Shown here: positions 25,072-33,074 of the stretch, in pieces
How the letters are laid out: each line of letters starts with the position of its first letter
Numbering within the stretch: position 1 is the stretch's first letter
The notes under the pieces: model-generated
Told to the model about the DNA's origin: nothing
The model's input: only the letters and a program-made list of their open reading frames with translations
The model's database searches: none
DNA from: Marilutibacter aestuarii
GTDB lineage: Bacteria; Pseudomonadota; Gammaproteobacteria; Xanthomonadales; Xanthomonadaceae
Reading direction: 5' to 3'
DNA length: 44,090 nucleotides
Assembly (NCBI RefSeq): GCF_006546775.1
Contig: NZ_VICE01000054.1
Span: 1-44,090 of the forward strand
Made by a program: the position numbers and the translations under genes

Positions 25072-25527
25072 TCAGCGCGGTTTGCCGTCCGCACCGGGTA
25101 CCGGCCTGATGCCCGCCGAACGCCCCGAGTGGGCCAGCAGGGAATAGACCTCCATCACCGTGTCCATCAGGTCGCCGCCACTGGCGTGCACCGCGGCGTC
25201 GGCATGGGCGGCCAGCCGCCGAAGGCGGTCGCGGCGGCGGACCAGGCGGTCGATCGACATCAGCTCGTCCTCCATGATCCGGCGCACGTCGCGGACGTCC
25301 AGGTCGCCCGGCAGGACTTCCGGAAACATCGCCAGCGCGTCCAGCACCTGTTCGCAGAACCTCACCGACGGCGCGCCCAGCCATGCACGGCGACCCTCGG
25401 CGGGCGTCCGGCCGTCCCAAGGCGACAGGCGCTTGAGCTCGGTTTCCATGGCGTCCATCGCCGTGTCGAGGCGAGCGAGCCGATTCGTTTCCGACGAGAC
25501 GGGCCTATGGGCCATCCGGATCTCCAT
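25072..25527 (-). CDS. Hypothetical protein, mostly helical
   Basis: The 151-aa protein without signal or membrane segment is rich in charged helices, for example RDVRRIMEDELMSIDRLVRRRDRLRRLAAHADAAV. I recognise no family. Codon use looks like that of neighbouring genes, which argues that it is coding. Two starts are possible, ATG 25527 and ATG 25515. It converges on the LEA-type gene with a 26-nt gap. Confidence 0.6.
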   Translation of the reverse strand: MEIRMAHRPVSSETNRLARLDTAMDAMETELKRLSPWDGRTPAEGRRAWLGAPSVRFCEQVLDALAMFPEVLPGDLDVRDVRRIMEDELMSIDRLVRRRDRLRRLAAHADAAVHASGGDLMDTVMEVYSLLAHSGRSAGIRPVPGADGKPR

Positions 25528-25687
25528 ATCGAACCACGCGACCGTCGACCGACGGCCGGGGGTGGCGCCGGCGGACGCGCGTCGCGGCGCGGCCCCGTTC
25601 CGGCAGGCACCCGATAACAAACAACGCAGAATGCGCCGGAAACCGGCGCACGGGTGTCATGGCCCGTGCGCGGCGCAGGTGGACGGG

Positions 25688-26221
25688 CTAGAGCGACGAT
25701 ACGGCCGTGCCACCCCGGCCTTCGAGCAGCGCGGCCGCCCGTGCCCGCTCCTCGGCAGAGCGCGCGTGCACCACCACGGCCGAGCGTCCCTTCTTCAATG
25801 CGGCCTTGACCGTGTGGACGTAGCGGTCGTGGTCCGGTCGCAGGCTGAGCAAACCGCCCACCAGCAATCCGGCGATGCCGCCGAAGAACATCAGCGCGCC
25901 GAGGGACAGCCAGGACGACTGGGTGATCATGGGAATGTCGATGAAATGCAGGACCAGCCATGCCGTCACCCCGGCGACCACGCCGGCAGCCCCCATCGTC
26001 ACGTGCGAACGGATCATCGTGGCCTTGATGCCCTGGATCTCCGGTTCGAGCTTGCGGTCGGTGGCGGGATCGCCGGGCAGGATCACGCATACCTGTGCAT
26101 CGGGCAACGCAAGCGCATCCTGGAGCGCCTGGCGGGCTTGGTCCGCGAGTGCGGGTTCGTTGAAAATGGCCGCGAGCTTGGTATCGAAGACCTCGCCGCT
26201 GACCGGGCTGGAAGTCTTCAT
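25688..26221 (-). CDS. Hypothetical protein with two central membrane helices
   Basis: The 177-aa protein has a soluble N-terminal part (KLAAIFNEPALADQARQALQDAL, resembling a small alpha/beta domain). Two adjacent membrane segments follow at about 84-103 (MGAAGVVAGVTAWLVLHFI) and 113-137 (SLGALMFFGGIAGLLVGGLLSL). The soluble tail ends SAVVVHARSAEERARAAALLE. The layout resembles general-stress membrane proteins that fold a split soluble domain around a Gly-rich hairpin. That is only a structural impression and no function is claimed. Confidence 0.65.
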   Translation of the reverse strand: MKTSSPVSGEVFDTKLAAIFNEPALADQARQALQDALALPDAQVCVILPGDPATDRKLEPEIQGIKATMIRSHVTMGAAGVVAGVTAWLVLHFIDIPMITQSSWLSLGALMFFGGIAGLLVGGLLSLRPDHDRYVHTVKAALKKGRSAVVVHARSAEERARAAALLEGRGGTAVSSL

Positions 26222-26306
26222 GCTCGACTCCTGACGGAAGGTCGAAGCCAGCATCACGCGACATGCATCGCGGCGACGTGAATTGACGTGCCGCCGCGGC
26301 CACGAT

Positions 26307-26332
26307 CGTTGCCGGCGATTCAGCCGGCAACG
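26307..26332 (-). terminator. Hairpin downstream of the lysozyme-inhibitor-like gene
   Basis: CGTTGCCGGC and GCCGGCAACG make a perfect 10-bp stem with a GATTCA loop. It begins 26 nt past the stop at 26359 on the minus strand. There is no U-tract. Confidence 0.55.
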
Positions 26333-26358
26333 CCGCGGGCCTCAGGCAGGCGACCGGG

Positions 26359-27009
26359 TCAGAACTCGCTGATCCGCTCCTTCTCCAGTACCCAACCGGC
26401 TTCGCCCGGCATCAGGCGATACACGACCTGACGGGTCTTGCCGGTCGGCTGGCCATCTTCGCCCACCAGCGGAAAGCGACGGATGAGGCGGTTCTCGACC
26501 ACGGCGATCTCGTCGCCGCCCTTGTAGCCGTCGGCCGCGTCCTGGTCGTCTGCGAGCGGCGCCAGGTAGATGTCGCTCAGGCTCTTGCGCTTGTTCGCGG
26601 CGAATGCGACCAGGCCGGCGGGTGCTCCCTCGCTGGCCGGGGTAACGAACACATAGACCTCGGGCGAGCCGTCGGCATCGAGATCGGCCAACTCGGCGTC
26701 CTTCACCTGGCCATCGATGTCGCGCGTCATCGGCTCGTTGCTGGCCTCGAGGCCGGTGGGGGTAACCGTGACCTGGCCATCGCCTCCCTGGACATGGAAA
26801 CCGATGCCCTGCAGTTCCAGCGTCTTGTCGAAGGCCGGCCCGCGCACGGGGGCCTCGGCAGGCGGAAGCGGGGTGTCGGTAGTCGCCTGAGCCGGGGTCG
26901 GCTCAGCAGGCGCGTTGTCGACGACCGGCTGGGCACCGTCTCCGTCGGACGCGGGCTTGCAGGCGGCCAGGGCCACGCATACGGCCAGGATGGAAATCGC
27001 ATGCTTCAT
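26359..27009 (-). CDS. PliI-like lysozyme inhibitor lipoprotein
   Basis: The 216-aa protein has a lipoprotein signal with lipobox ALAAC (Cys17), a Pro/Ala/Thr-rich linker (about 20-55) and a domain that strongly recalls the PliI family of I-type lysozyme inhibitors. FDKTLELQGIGFHVQGGDGQVTVTPTGLEASNEPMTRDIDGQV leads into DLDADGSPEVYVFVTPASEG and LMPGEAGWVLEKERISEF. PliI proteins protect the cell wall against invertebrate-type lysozymes. I could not compare the inhibitory loop residues, so activity is inferred. It is divergent from the MscS gene. Confidence 0.72.
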   Translation of the reverse strand: MKHAISILAVCVALAACKPASDGDGAQPVVDNAPAEPTPAQATTDTPLPPAEAPVRGPAFDKTLELQGIGFHVQGGDGQVTVTPTGLEASNEPMTRDIDGQVKDAELADLDADGSPEVYVFVTPASEGAPAGLVAFAANKRKSLSDIYLAPLADDQDAADGYKGGDEIAVVENRLIRRFPLVGEDGQPTGKTRQVVYRLMPGEAGWVLEKERISEF

Positions 27010-27203
27010 GTCGCTGCTCCTCGAGTGGTCGTCCCCTGTACGGGCGAGGCACGGGTGCCTGGACGCGCCTGGACTGCCCGCGTCCGCGCGGCTGCCGTCG
27101 CGGGCCGAAGATAGCACCGGCCGGGGAAAAGCGGCGTGCACCGGCGGCCGCCGCGCGCACGCATGGCCTGCACGCCACCAGTGGCACTCTGGCGGTCCAC
27201 TCG

Positions 27204-28238
27204 ATGCGAAAGACCCCGATGCCCGACTTCGAGATCAGCTTCAGTCCCGCGTTCGACCGCCTTCAGCACGAAGTCACCTCGCTGGTATCCGCCGCGCCGG
27301 TGTTCGTCCTCGCCCTCGTCATCGTCGTCCTCGCGTGGATGCTGGGGCGCTGGCTCTCGCGGCGCGCGCTCATCGACCGGGTCGGCCGCTACAACCCCTT
27401 CATGCAGGAACTCGCGCGCACCAGCGTGCGCTGGCTGGTGCTGGCCCTGGGCGTACTGGTCGCGCTGGAGATCCTCGACGCCACTGCGCTGGCGGGCGCC
27501 ATCCTGGGCACGGCGGGCGTGCTCGGCGTCGCCCTCGGCTTCGCGTTCAAGGACATCCTGGAGAACTACCTGGCCGGCATCCTGATGAGCATCCGGCAAC
27601 CCTTCTCGCCGCGCGACCACGTCGTCATCGACGGCAACGAGGGGATCGTCGCCTCGATGACCTCGCGCGCGACCATCCTGGTCACCCTCGACGGCAACCA
27701 CCTGCGCCTCCCGAACGCGCTGGTGTTCCGCAGCGTGATCCTGAACTACACGCGCAACCCGAGCCGTCGCTTCGAGTTCGACGTCGGCATCGGCGTCAAC
27801 GAAGACCTGCTGCGCGCGCAGGCGATCGGCATCGAGGCGATCGCTTCGCTCGAGGGCGTGCTCGATGCTCCGCCGCCGCGCGCATTCATCGCCTCGCTCG
27901 GCGACTCCAACGTGCAGGTGCGTTTCCTGGGCTGGGTCGACCAGCGCAGCCATGACTTCGCGGCGGTGAAGAGCGAGGCGATACGCCTGGCGAAGACCGC
28001 GCTGGAGGCCGCCGGCATGGACATGCCCGAGCCGATCTACCGCTTGCAGCTGCAGTCCTTCGAGCCACCGTCAACCGCCCAATCGCACGCATCGCCCACG
28101 CCCGCGGCACCCCGTGCCGACCCGGGGGTCGATACCCGCGCGCGCGACGAGATCGGCACGCGCATCGAATTCGAGCGCGCGATGGATCCGGATGCGCGTG
28201 GACGCGACCTCCTCGATGAGACGGCGCCCAGGGAATAA
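27204..28238 (+). CDS. MscS-family mechanosensitive channel
   Basis: The 344-aa membrane protein has an N-terminal helix pair and the pore-lining helix (AGAILGTAGVLGVALGFAFKDILENYLAGILM, with the Gly/Ala packing of MscS TM3). The beta domain follows (RQPFSPRDHVVIDGNEGIVASMTSRATILVTLDGNHLRLPNALV). It should open under membrane tension and release solutes. The C-terminal 50 residues are low-complexity. ATGs at 27204 and 27219 are both possible. Its 3' end shows similarity to sequence at 28959-29003. Confidence 0.9.
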   Translation: MRKTPMPDFEISFSPAFDRLQHEVTSLVSAAPVFVLALVIVVLAWMLGRWLSRRALIDRVGRYNPFMQELARTSVRWLVLALGVLVALEILDATALAGAILGTAGVLGVALGFAFKDILENYLAGILMSIRQPFSPRDHVVIDGNEGIVASMTSRATILVTLDGNHLRLPNALVFRSVILNYTRNPSRRFEFDVGIGVNEDLLRAQAIGIEAIASLEGVLDAPPPRAFIASLGDSNVQVRFLGWVDQRSHDFAAVKSEAIRLAKTALEAAGMDMPEPIYRLQLQSFEPPSTAQSHASPTPAAPRADPGVDTRARDEIGTRIEFERAMDPDARGRDLLDETAPRE

Positions 28239-28273
28239 AGGGAGCGCCCCCGACCACGGAAAGATGCAGGGTC

Positions 28274-28302
28274 CCCGGGTGCGCTTCGCTTACCCGGGCT
28301 AC
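28274..28302 (-). repeat. GTAG-headed palindromic repeat, copy C (CCCGGG-type stem)
   Basis: On the minus strand it reads GTAG, CCCGGGT, an AAGCGAAGCGC core and ACCCGGG. Its architecture is the same as the other copies (GTAG head, stem, GCG-rich core, stem) but it has a different stem sequence, which suggests a sister subfamily. Confidence 0.75.
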
Positions 28303-28308
28303 GCGGCG

Positions 28309-28368
<60 letters not shown>

Positions 28369-28524
28369 CGACTTTGAGGCCGCCGAGCACCGCGGGGCAT
28401 GGCGGCCGCAGAGGCGCCCTTGTCCGGGCGAAGCGAGTTCGGGCGCGGTGCCGCCACGGCCGAGGCGCACAGGGAACCGGTGCGGCGAAACCGGACCCGG
28501 CGGCCGATGGAGCCCGCGGTTTTG

Positions 28525-28550
28525 GTTCCTCTTGCCAAGACAAAAGGGAC
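28525..28550. repeat. Imperfect intergenic hairpin (GTTCCTCTTG / CAAAAGGGAC)
   Basis: The two 10-nt arms pair at 8 of 10 positions around CCAAGA. From memory, similar GGTTCC...CAAAAGGGAC sequences are scattered through pseudomonad and xanthomonad intergenic DNA, so it is probably a dispersed repeat. Confidence 0.45.
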
Positions 28551-28657
28551 TCGCGCGCGCGTCGGGCGAAAGCCCCCGACCTTGCCTGGGGTTTGGATTC
28601 CCCTCGCAGGAAGGATTACGCGAACCACGATCAGTCCTGCGTCGTGCCGAAAGACAC

Positions 28658-28690
28658 GGTGGGTATCGCCTTCGGCTCGACCCACCCTAC
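28658..28690 (-). repeat. GTAG-headed palindromic repeat, copy D
   Basis: On the minus strand it reads GTAG, GGTGGGT stem, a GAGCCGAAGGCG core and ACCCACC. It is nearly identical to copy A at 7278. Its GTAG head faces the head of copy E, 23 bp away. Confidence 0.85.
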
Positions 28691-28713
28691 GAAGCGCGGT
28701 GAGATGCGTGGTC

Positions 28714-28801
28714 GTAGGATGGGTAGCGCGAAGCAAAACCCATCGCGTCGTGCGTGCACCTTCGCGACGGTGGGTTTCGCCTTCGGCGCTACCCACCCTA
28801 C
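28714..28801. repeat. Inverted pair of GTAG-headed palindromic repeats (copies E and F)
   Basis: Copy E (28714-28744, plus) has a GATGGGT/ACCCATC stem and copy F (28769-28801, minus) a GGTGGGT/ACCCACC stem. Together they equal the reverse complement of the A-B pair at 7278-7367, including the order of stem types and similar linkers of about 25 bp. This indicates a mobile composite unit like a BIME. Confidence 0.85.
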
Positions 28802-28958
28802 GTGGCCAATCAGGGCCTACGGGCCCGCGGCATGCCAGCCAAAGTTGCCATCTCGGCCGTCATGCGAAAACTGCTGGCCATCCCCTCCCCAATGCCCGCC
28901 CGCGCGACGCCATCAAGAACACGACAATCGCCAGGTGACGGACACAGTTCCTACGGCC

Positions 28959-29003
28959 CTGCAGTCCTTCGAGGCCGTCTCGACGAGACGGTGCCCAAGG
29001 CAT
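28959..29003 (+). pseudogene. Possible decayed copy of the mscS 3' end
   Basis: CTGCAGTCCTTCGAG (28959-28973) is identical to mscS at 28050-28064. The segment 28979-29003 matches mscS 28212-28236 at 21 of 25 positions. In mscS the two blocks lie about 147 bp apart, and here only 5 bp separate them, with a frame change. This could be a remnant of a duplicated mscS tail after deletion, or coincidence. Confidence 0.35.
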
Positions 29004-29325
29004 GTGCCGTTGGCGCTGCAGGCCATCGGAAAAAGTGAACGGGCGACGGCGCGCGTTCAGTCTCGAAGCACGCGCGCACACGTGTCCGGCATTCGCGAAA
29101 CGCTGCGTTGGATTGACTGACCCGGCATGACAGGACCGTCATCCACCGGGTCGAACCAACCGGCCTGAAAAGGATGTCGACGTGCCAGCACTCCCCTCCT
29201 CCAGCATCGCGACGCGGCGTTCCAGACGGACACCGCGGCGTCGGTGCGTGCGCGGAACGACGACTCCCGGGGCCGGTATCCCCCAAACGATGCGATCCCG
29301 CATCGGCAGTCAAGGAGTCAATGTC

Positions 29326-30516
29326 ATGGAAGCACGCAACAGCAATCGAAGCGCGTCCCCCGCCACCCGTTCCTCGCGGGCCCGCGCCCCGGCCCTGGTG
29401 GCCGCCCTCGCGCTGGTCGCGATGGTGCCCCCGGCCTTCGCCGCGGAGAAGCTGCTCCGCATGCCCGAGGGCGACGTGGTGAAGCTGGAGGCGCCTCGCG
29501 GCGCGCAGCAGACGCTCACCGGAGCACTCGGTCGCCCGCATCCCTTCGCCACCGCCGAACAACGCGCGGCCGTCGCCCCGCTGCCCTGGCTGGACGATGC
29601 GGCGGCGTCGAAGCCCGCCAAGGGCAACGCCAAACCCGCGCCGGAACTGCGTGGCCCTGCCGGTGACGCCCGTGGTGGCGCCGCGCCGCCCTTCGCCGAG
29701 TATCTCGCCCGCGGTGACTTCGCCGAGGCCTGGCGCGACCTGGAACGCATGGACGCCGGCGCGCAACCCAAGGCGCGCGATGGCATGGTCTCGCCCCAGG
29801 ACGGCGCGCACTACGGTTACGTCCGCTATCCGGGCAACCTCAACACCTCGCAATGGCTGGCCGCGCCGTGGAACAAGATCGGCAAGCTCTACTTCACCAC
29901 GCCCAGCGGCGGCAGCTCGTACTGCACCGCGAACGTGGCCAGCGGCAACTCGGTACTGATCACCGCCGCGCACTGCGTGTACACCCGCGGCCAGGGCTTC
30001 AACTCGAACTTCGTGTTCGTGCCGGCCGACCGCTACGGCGTGGCGCCCTATGGCAAGTACGGCTGGCAGTCGGCAACGGTGCTGAACAACTGGATCAACG
30101 AAGGCGGCCGTCGCTGGGACGTCGCGGTGATCCGGCTCGCCGGCGAACAGTCCAGTGGCCGACCCGTCACCGACTACGTGGGCTGGCTTGGCCGTTCCTG
30201 GAACCAGCCCTACGTGCAGTACACCTACTCGCACGGCTACGCCAGCAACATCAGCACCCAGTACACCAACATCTGCCGGGGCTATACGTACGCCTCGAGC
30301 AACGAGGGGACCGACGTGCTGGTGCAGGGCTGCGACATGACCTACGGCAGCAGCGGCGGCGGCTGGCTGCGCAACTACACGCCCCATTCGCATTCGGGCA
30401 ACCACGTGAACGCGGTCGTCAGCGGACCGCACATCGGCGACTTCGGCCAGAGCTACGTCGGGCCGCGGTTCAGCAGCAGCAACATCGTGCCCTTGTGCAA
30501 CGCCGCCGGCTGTTGA
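29326..30516 (+). CDS. Secreted trypsin-like (S1/V8-type) serine protease
   Basis: The 396-aa protein has a long positively charged n-region, a hydrophobic core and a likely cleavage at AFA (about residue 39). A pro-region of about 120 residues follows, then a chymotrypsin-fold domain. The triad is His216 in TAAHC, Asp265 in DVAVI and Ser343 in GSSGGG. The GSSGG replaces the common GDSGG, as in glutamyl endopeptidase-like enzymes. Pairs of cysteines (200, 217, 317, 336 and two near the end) suggest disulfides. AAGGAG at 29311-29316 fixes the start at 29326. It is expected to be an extracellular degradative protease. Confidence 0.88.
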   Translation: MEARNSNRSASPATRSSRARAPALVAALALVAMVPPAFAAEKLLRMPEGDVVKLEAPRGAQQTLTGALGRPHPFATAEQRAAVAPLPWLDDAAASKPAKGNAKPAPELRGPAGDARGGAAPPFAEYLARGDFAEAWRDLERMDAGAQPKARDGMVSPQDGAHYGYVRYPGNLNTSQWLAAPWNKIGKLYFTTPSGGSSYCTANVASGNSVLITAAHCVYTRGQGFNSNFVFVPADRYGVAPYGKYGWQSATVLNNWINEGGRRWDVAVIRLAGEQSSGRPVTDYVGWLGRSWNQPYVQYTYSHGYASNISTQYTNICRGYTYASSNEGTDVLVQGCDMTYGSSGGGWLRNYTPHSHSGNHVNAVVSGPHIGDFGQSYVGPRFSSSNIVPLCNAAGC

Positions 30517-30551
30517 GCGGTGGGGTGACGGCCGGCTGAACGTTCGGCCGC

Positions 30552-30579
30552 GATGCGCGGGCCAACTGGCCCGCGCATC
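30552..30579 (+). terminator. 28-nt perfect palindrome after the protease gene
   Basis: GATGCGCGGGCC and GGCCCGCGCATC pair perfectly around AACT, 35 nt after the stop at 30516. It is the longest perfect hairpin in the window and is followed only by TTCG, not a U-tract. Confidence 0.65.
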
Positions 30580-30617
30580 TTCGCGCCGGGACGTCGCACC
30601 CGGAGGGCGGATGCCCG

Positions 30618-30623
30618 TATGCT
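30618..30623 (+). promoter_or_regulatory. Candidate -10 (TATGCT) of the peroxiredoxin gene
   Basis: TATGCT followed by GGCGA lies 26 nt before the ATG at 30650, and GGAGAAG before the ATG is the ribosome binding site. No clear -35 was found. Confidence 0.4.
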
Positions 30624-30649
30624 GGCGATCCCTCCCCGGAGAAGTCGCG

Positions 30650-31195
30650 ATGAACGCCACGACCAAGCGCACGCTGTCCGCCACCCTCATTGGCCTCGCA
30701 TTCGCCTCCACGGCGATGGCGGCGCTCAAGCCCGGCGCCGAAGCCCCGGCCTTCACCGCACCGGCCTACCTCGCGGGCGAGCCATTCACCTTCGACCTGG
30801 CCGAGGCCCTGGAGAAGGGGCCGGTGGTGGTCTATTTCTTCCCCGCCGCGAATACCCCGGGCTGCAACATCGAGGCCCACCTGTTCTCCGAGGCCATCGA
30901 GGAATTCAAGGACCACGACGCGACCGTGATTGGCGTGACGGCCGGCAACGTCGATGAACTGCAGGCGTTCTCCAGCAACACGGAAACCTGCGGCGGCAAG
31001 TTCCCGGTCGCGGCCGACGTGGGCGCGAAGATCGCCGCGCAGTACGACGCGACCCTGTCGATGAAGCCTGAGTGGTCGAGCCGGACCTCCTACGTGATCA
31101 CGCCCGACGGCCATGTCGCGCACGCCTATTCGGACATGAGCCCCAACAAGCACGTGCGCGAGACGCTCGACGCGGTGATCGCGCTCGACAAGTAA
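30650..31195 (+). CDS. Exported peroxiredoxin (AhpC/TSA, BCP-like)
   Basis: The 181-aa thiol peroxidase has a signal peptide ending TAMA-A (about residue 24), so it should act in the periplasm. The peroxidatic Cys72 is in NTPGCNIEAHLF, the TPGC motif of the BCP/PrxQ group. The usual resolving Cys five residues later is His here. Cys114 in NTETCGGKFPVAAD is the only other conserved-looking cysteine and may replace it. It should reduce hydrogen peroxide or organic peroxides with an unknown periplasmic thiol donor. It is a single gene behind a strong hairpin. Confidence 0.87.
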   Translation: MNATTKRTLSATLIGLAFASTAMAALKPGAEAPAFTAPAYLAGEPFTFDLAEALEKGPVVVYFFPAANTPGCNIEAHLFSEAIEEFKDHDATVIGVTAGNVDELQAFSSNTETCGGKFPVAADVGAKIAAQYDATLSMKPEWSSRTSYVITPDGHVAHAYSDMSPNKHVRETLDAVIALDK

Positions 31196-31404
31196 TCCCC
31201 GGCGATCCTCATCCGCCGGTCGTCCGTGCACGCGGTCGACCGGCCGCCCGGCCCGCGCCACCGTCACGCGTCCGCCGGGCCGCGGTGCTACCATCACGGG
31301 CACGCAAGAGGCTCCATTCGCCAGCCCCCCGCGACGCGCCTGCGTCGCCGGCCGCTTCCCTCCACGTGTCATCGCCCCTCGGGCGACACTTCCCAGGAAG
31401 CGCC

Positions 31405-32082
31405 GTGCCCGGCTACTCCACCCGTACCCTGCTCGTCCACGTGGGCGGCCATGCATTCCGCCTTCGGGTCCTGAGCGACCTGCAGCAGTTCTCCGACCCC
31501 GATGGCCACGGCGAACGCCTGGGCATTTCCTCGGCACAGTGGAGCCTGTTCGGGCAGCTGTGGCCCGCAGGCCGCCTGCTGGCGCAGGCGATGGCCACCG
31601 CCAACGTCGACGGCAAGCGCATCCTCGAAGTCGGTTGCGGGATCGGGCTGGCCAGCCTGGTCCTGCAACAGCGTGGTGCGGAGATCGTCGCGTCCGACAT
31701 CCATCCCCTCGCCGAGCCCTTCCTCGCCTACAACTCGGCGCTCAATGCACTCGACTCGGTGCACTACCGGCAAATGGACTGGGACCTGCCGCTGGAGACC
31801 CTGGGTCGGTTCGACATGATCATCGCCAGCGACGTCCTGTACGAGCGCGGGCATGCCGCCCTGCTGGCCGACGTGGTGGAGCGCCACGCGCAGGCGGCCG
31901 CCGAGGTCGTGGTCAGCGACCCGGGCCGCGGCAACAGCGCGCCGTTCTCCAGGCACCTCGCGTCGCTGGGTTTTTCCGTCACCGAAAGCCGCGAGGCGCT
32001 GGAGGGCGAGCCCGACATACCGCACGGCCGGCTCCTGCACTACCGCCGCGACGAACGCGCCACCAGCGTGACGGCACCATGA
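31405..32082 (+). CDS. Class I SAM-dependent methyltransferase (Methyltransf_16-like)
   Basis: The 225-aa protein has the SAM-binding motif ILEVGCGIGLASL (about 73-85), the acidic ribose-binding end IVASDIHP and a motif IV-like DMIIASDVLYERGH. It resembles predicted protein-lysine methyltransferases of the METTL/Methyltransf_16 group. The start is taken as a GTG at 31405, preceded by AGGAAG, because no ATG in frame gives a sensible N terminus. Its stop overlaps the next ATG (ATGA). The target is unknown. Confidence 0.82.
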   Translation: MPGYSTRTLLVHVGGHAFRLRVLSDLQQFSDPDGHGERLGISSAQWSLFGQLWPAGRLLAQAMATANVDGKRILEVGCGIGLASLVLQQRGAEIVASDIHPLAEPFLAYNSALNALDSVHYRQMDWDLPLETLGRFDMIIASDVLYERGHAALLADVVERHAQAAAEVVVSDPGRGNSAPFSRHLASLGFSVTESREALEGEPDIPHGRLLHYRRDERATSVTAP

Positions 32083-32393
32083 GCGGCGCGCGGACCCGCG
32101 CCGACTGCAGCCGCTGCGACGCGGTCTGCTGCCGCCTGACCGTCGTCCTCGCCGCCGAGGACCGCATACCCGAGCACCTCACCGCACGCACGGCGGCCGG
32201 CCTCCACGTCATGGCCCGTGACGCCGAGGGCTGGTGCGTCGCGGTCGACGCGGCCACCGGCGGCTGCTCGATCTACGGCAGCCGGCCCGACGTCTGCCGC
32301 CGCTTCCGGATGGACGGTCCGTACTGCCGCGACATCCGCGCCGACTACCGGGATCGCCGCGCGCGCGGCATCCCCCTGGCGGTCTACACCTGA
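32079..32393 (+). CDS. YkgJ-family cysteine-cluster protein
   Basis: The 104-aa protein carries eight cysteines in the CxBxCC arrangement of the YkgJ/UPF0153 family: Cys10, Cys13, Cys17-Cys18, then Cys53, Cys63, Cys73 and Cys83. The block GGCSIYGSRPDVCRRF is diagnostic. The family is predicted to bind zinc or an iron-sulfur cluster, with no firm function. It overlaps the methyltransferase stop by ATGA. The pairing hints that it serves or is modified by that enzyme, which is inference only. Confidence 0.85.
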   Translation: MSGARTRADCSRCDAVCCRLTVVLAAEDRIPEHLTARTAAGLHVMARDAEGWCVAVDAATGGCSIYGSRPDVCRRFRMDGPYCRDIRADYRDRRARGIPLAVYT

Positions 32394-32488
32394 GGCGCGG
32401 CGCGCACCCGCCCGTCACCAAGATGTACCGCCCGACAATCGCCTTCGCGGCCAGGCGTGCCCGGGGCGCGAAACGGACGCCTGCTTAA

Positions 32489-32513
32489 CGCCCCATGCCC
32501 TACCAATGGGGCG
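32489..32513. terminator. Hairpin between the YkgJ-family and PNPOx-like genes
   Basis: CGCCCCAT and ATGGGGCG form an 8-bp stem with a 9-nt loop in the 163-bp intergenic gap. It is 43 nt upstream of the next ATG, so it may equally be a leader structure. Confidence 0.35.
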
Positions 32514-32556
32514 TGGGCCATCGTGGCCCCGATTGCTCCCCCCCAACGAGGCTCCC

Positions 32557-33042
32557 ATGACGACATCCCAAGAACTCGAAAAGCGCTTCTGGAAGGCACT
32601 CAAGTCCGACCGCACCCTCATGCTCGGCGTGGACGGCGTCGAGGACGGCCACTCGCGTCCGATGACCGCCATGACCGAACACGACGAAGGCGGCCCCATC
32701 TGGTTCTTCACCGGTCGCCCCAATGCCGTCGTGCAACACCTGGCCGAGAGCCGCCGCGCGATCGCGGCCTTTTCCGCCAAGGACCACGAGCTGTTCGCCA
32801 GCATCCAGGGCAGCCTGGTCGTCGACAACGACAGGGCGGTGATCGATCGCCTGTGGAATCCCTTCATCGCGGCGTGGTTCGAGGGCAAGGACGACCCCAA
32901 GCTGACCCTGCTTCGCTTCGACGCCGAGCATGCCGAGATCTGGCTCAACGAATCCAATTTCCTGGCGGGCGTGAAGCTGTTGCTGGGTGTCGACCCCAAG
33001 AAGGACTACCAGGACAAGGTGGCGGACGTGCGCCTGGATTGA
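32557..33042 (+). CDS. Pyridoxamine 5'-phosphate oxidase-like (general stress protein 26) family
   Basis: The 161-aa split-barrel flavoprotein-like protein has the GSP26 features. RTLMLGVDGVEDGHSRPMTAMTEHDEGGPIWFFTGR (about 19-54) covers the first strands and the flavin-contact region. IQGSLVVDNDRAVIDRLWNPFIAAWFEGKDDPKLTLLRF follows, with a C-terminal helix after it. Members bind FMN or FAD and are induced by stress, and the reaction is generally unknown. It is a single gene followed by a strong symmetric hairpin. Confidence 0.87.
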   Translation: MTTSQELEKRFWKALKSDRTLMLGVDGVEDGHSRPMTAMTEHDEGGPIWFFTGRPNAVVQHLAESRRAIAAFSAKDHELFASIQGSLVVDNDRAVIDRLWNPFIAAWFEGKDDPKLTLLRFDAEHAEIWLNESNFLAGVKLLLGVDPKKDYQDKVADVRLD

Positions 33043-33045
33043 AGC

Positions 33046-33073
33046 CCGCAGCGCTGCCCAGTCAGCGCTGCGG
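33046..33073. terminator. Symmetric hairpin between the PNPOx-like gene and the 75-aa gene
   Basis: CCGCAGCGCTG and CAGCGCTGCGG form a perfect 11-bp stem with a CCCAGT loop. It sits 4 nt after one stop codon and directly against the stop (33075) of a minus-strand ORF, so it can serve both. Confidence 0.6.
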
Positions 33074-33074
33074 A

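Noticed and set aside
28803-29325. Several 70-100 codon frames upstream of the protease
   Set aside because: They overlap one another on both strands and contain no family motif or ribosome binding site. The protease start is fixed by AAGGAG at 29311.
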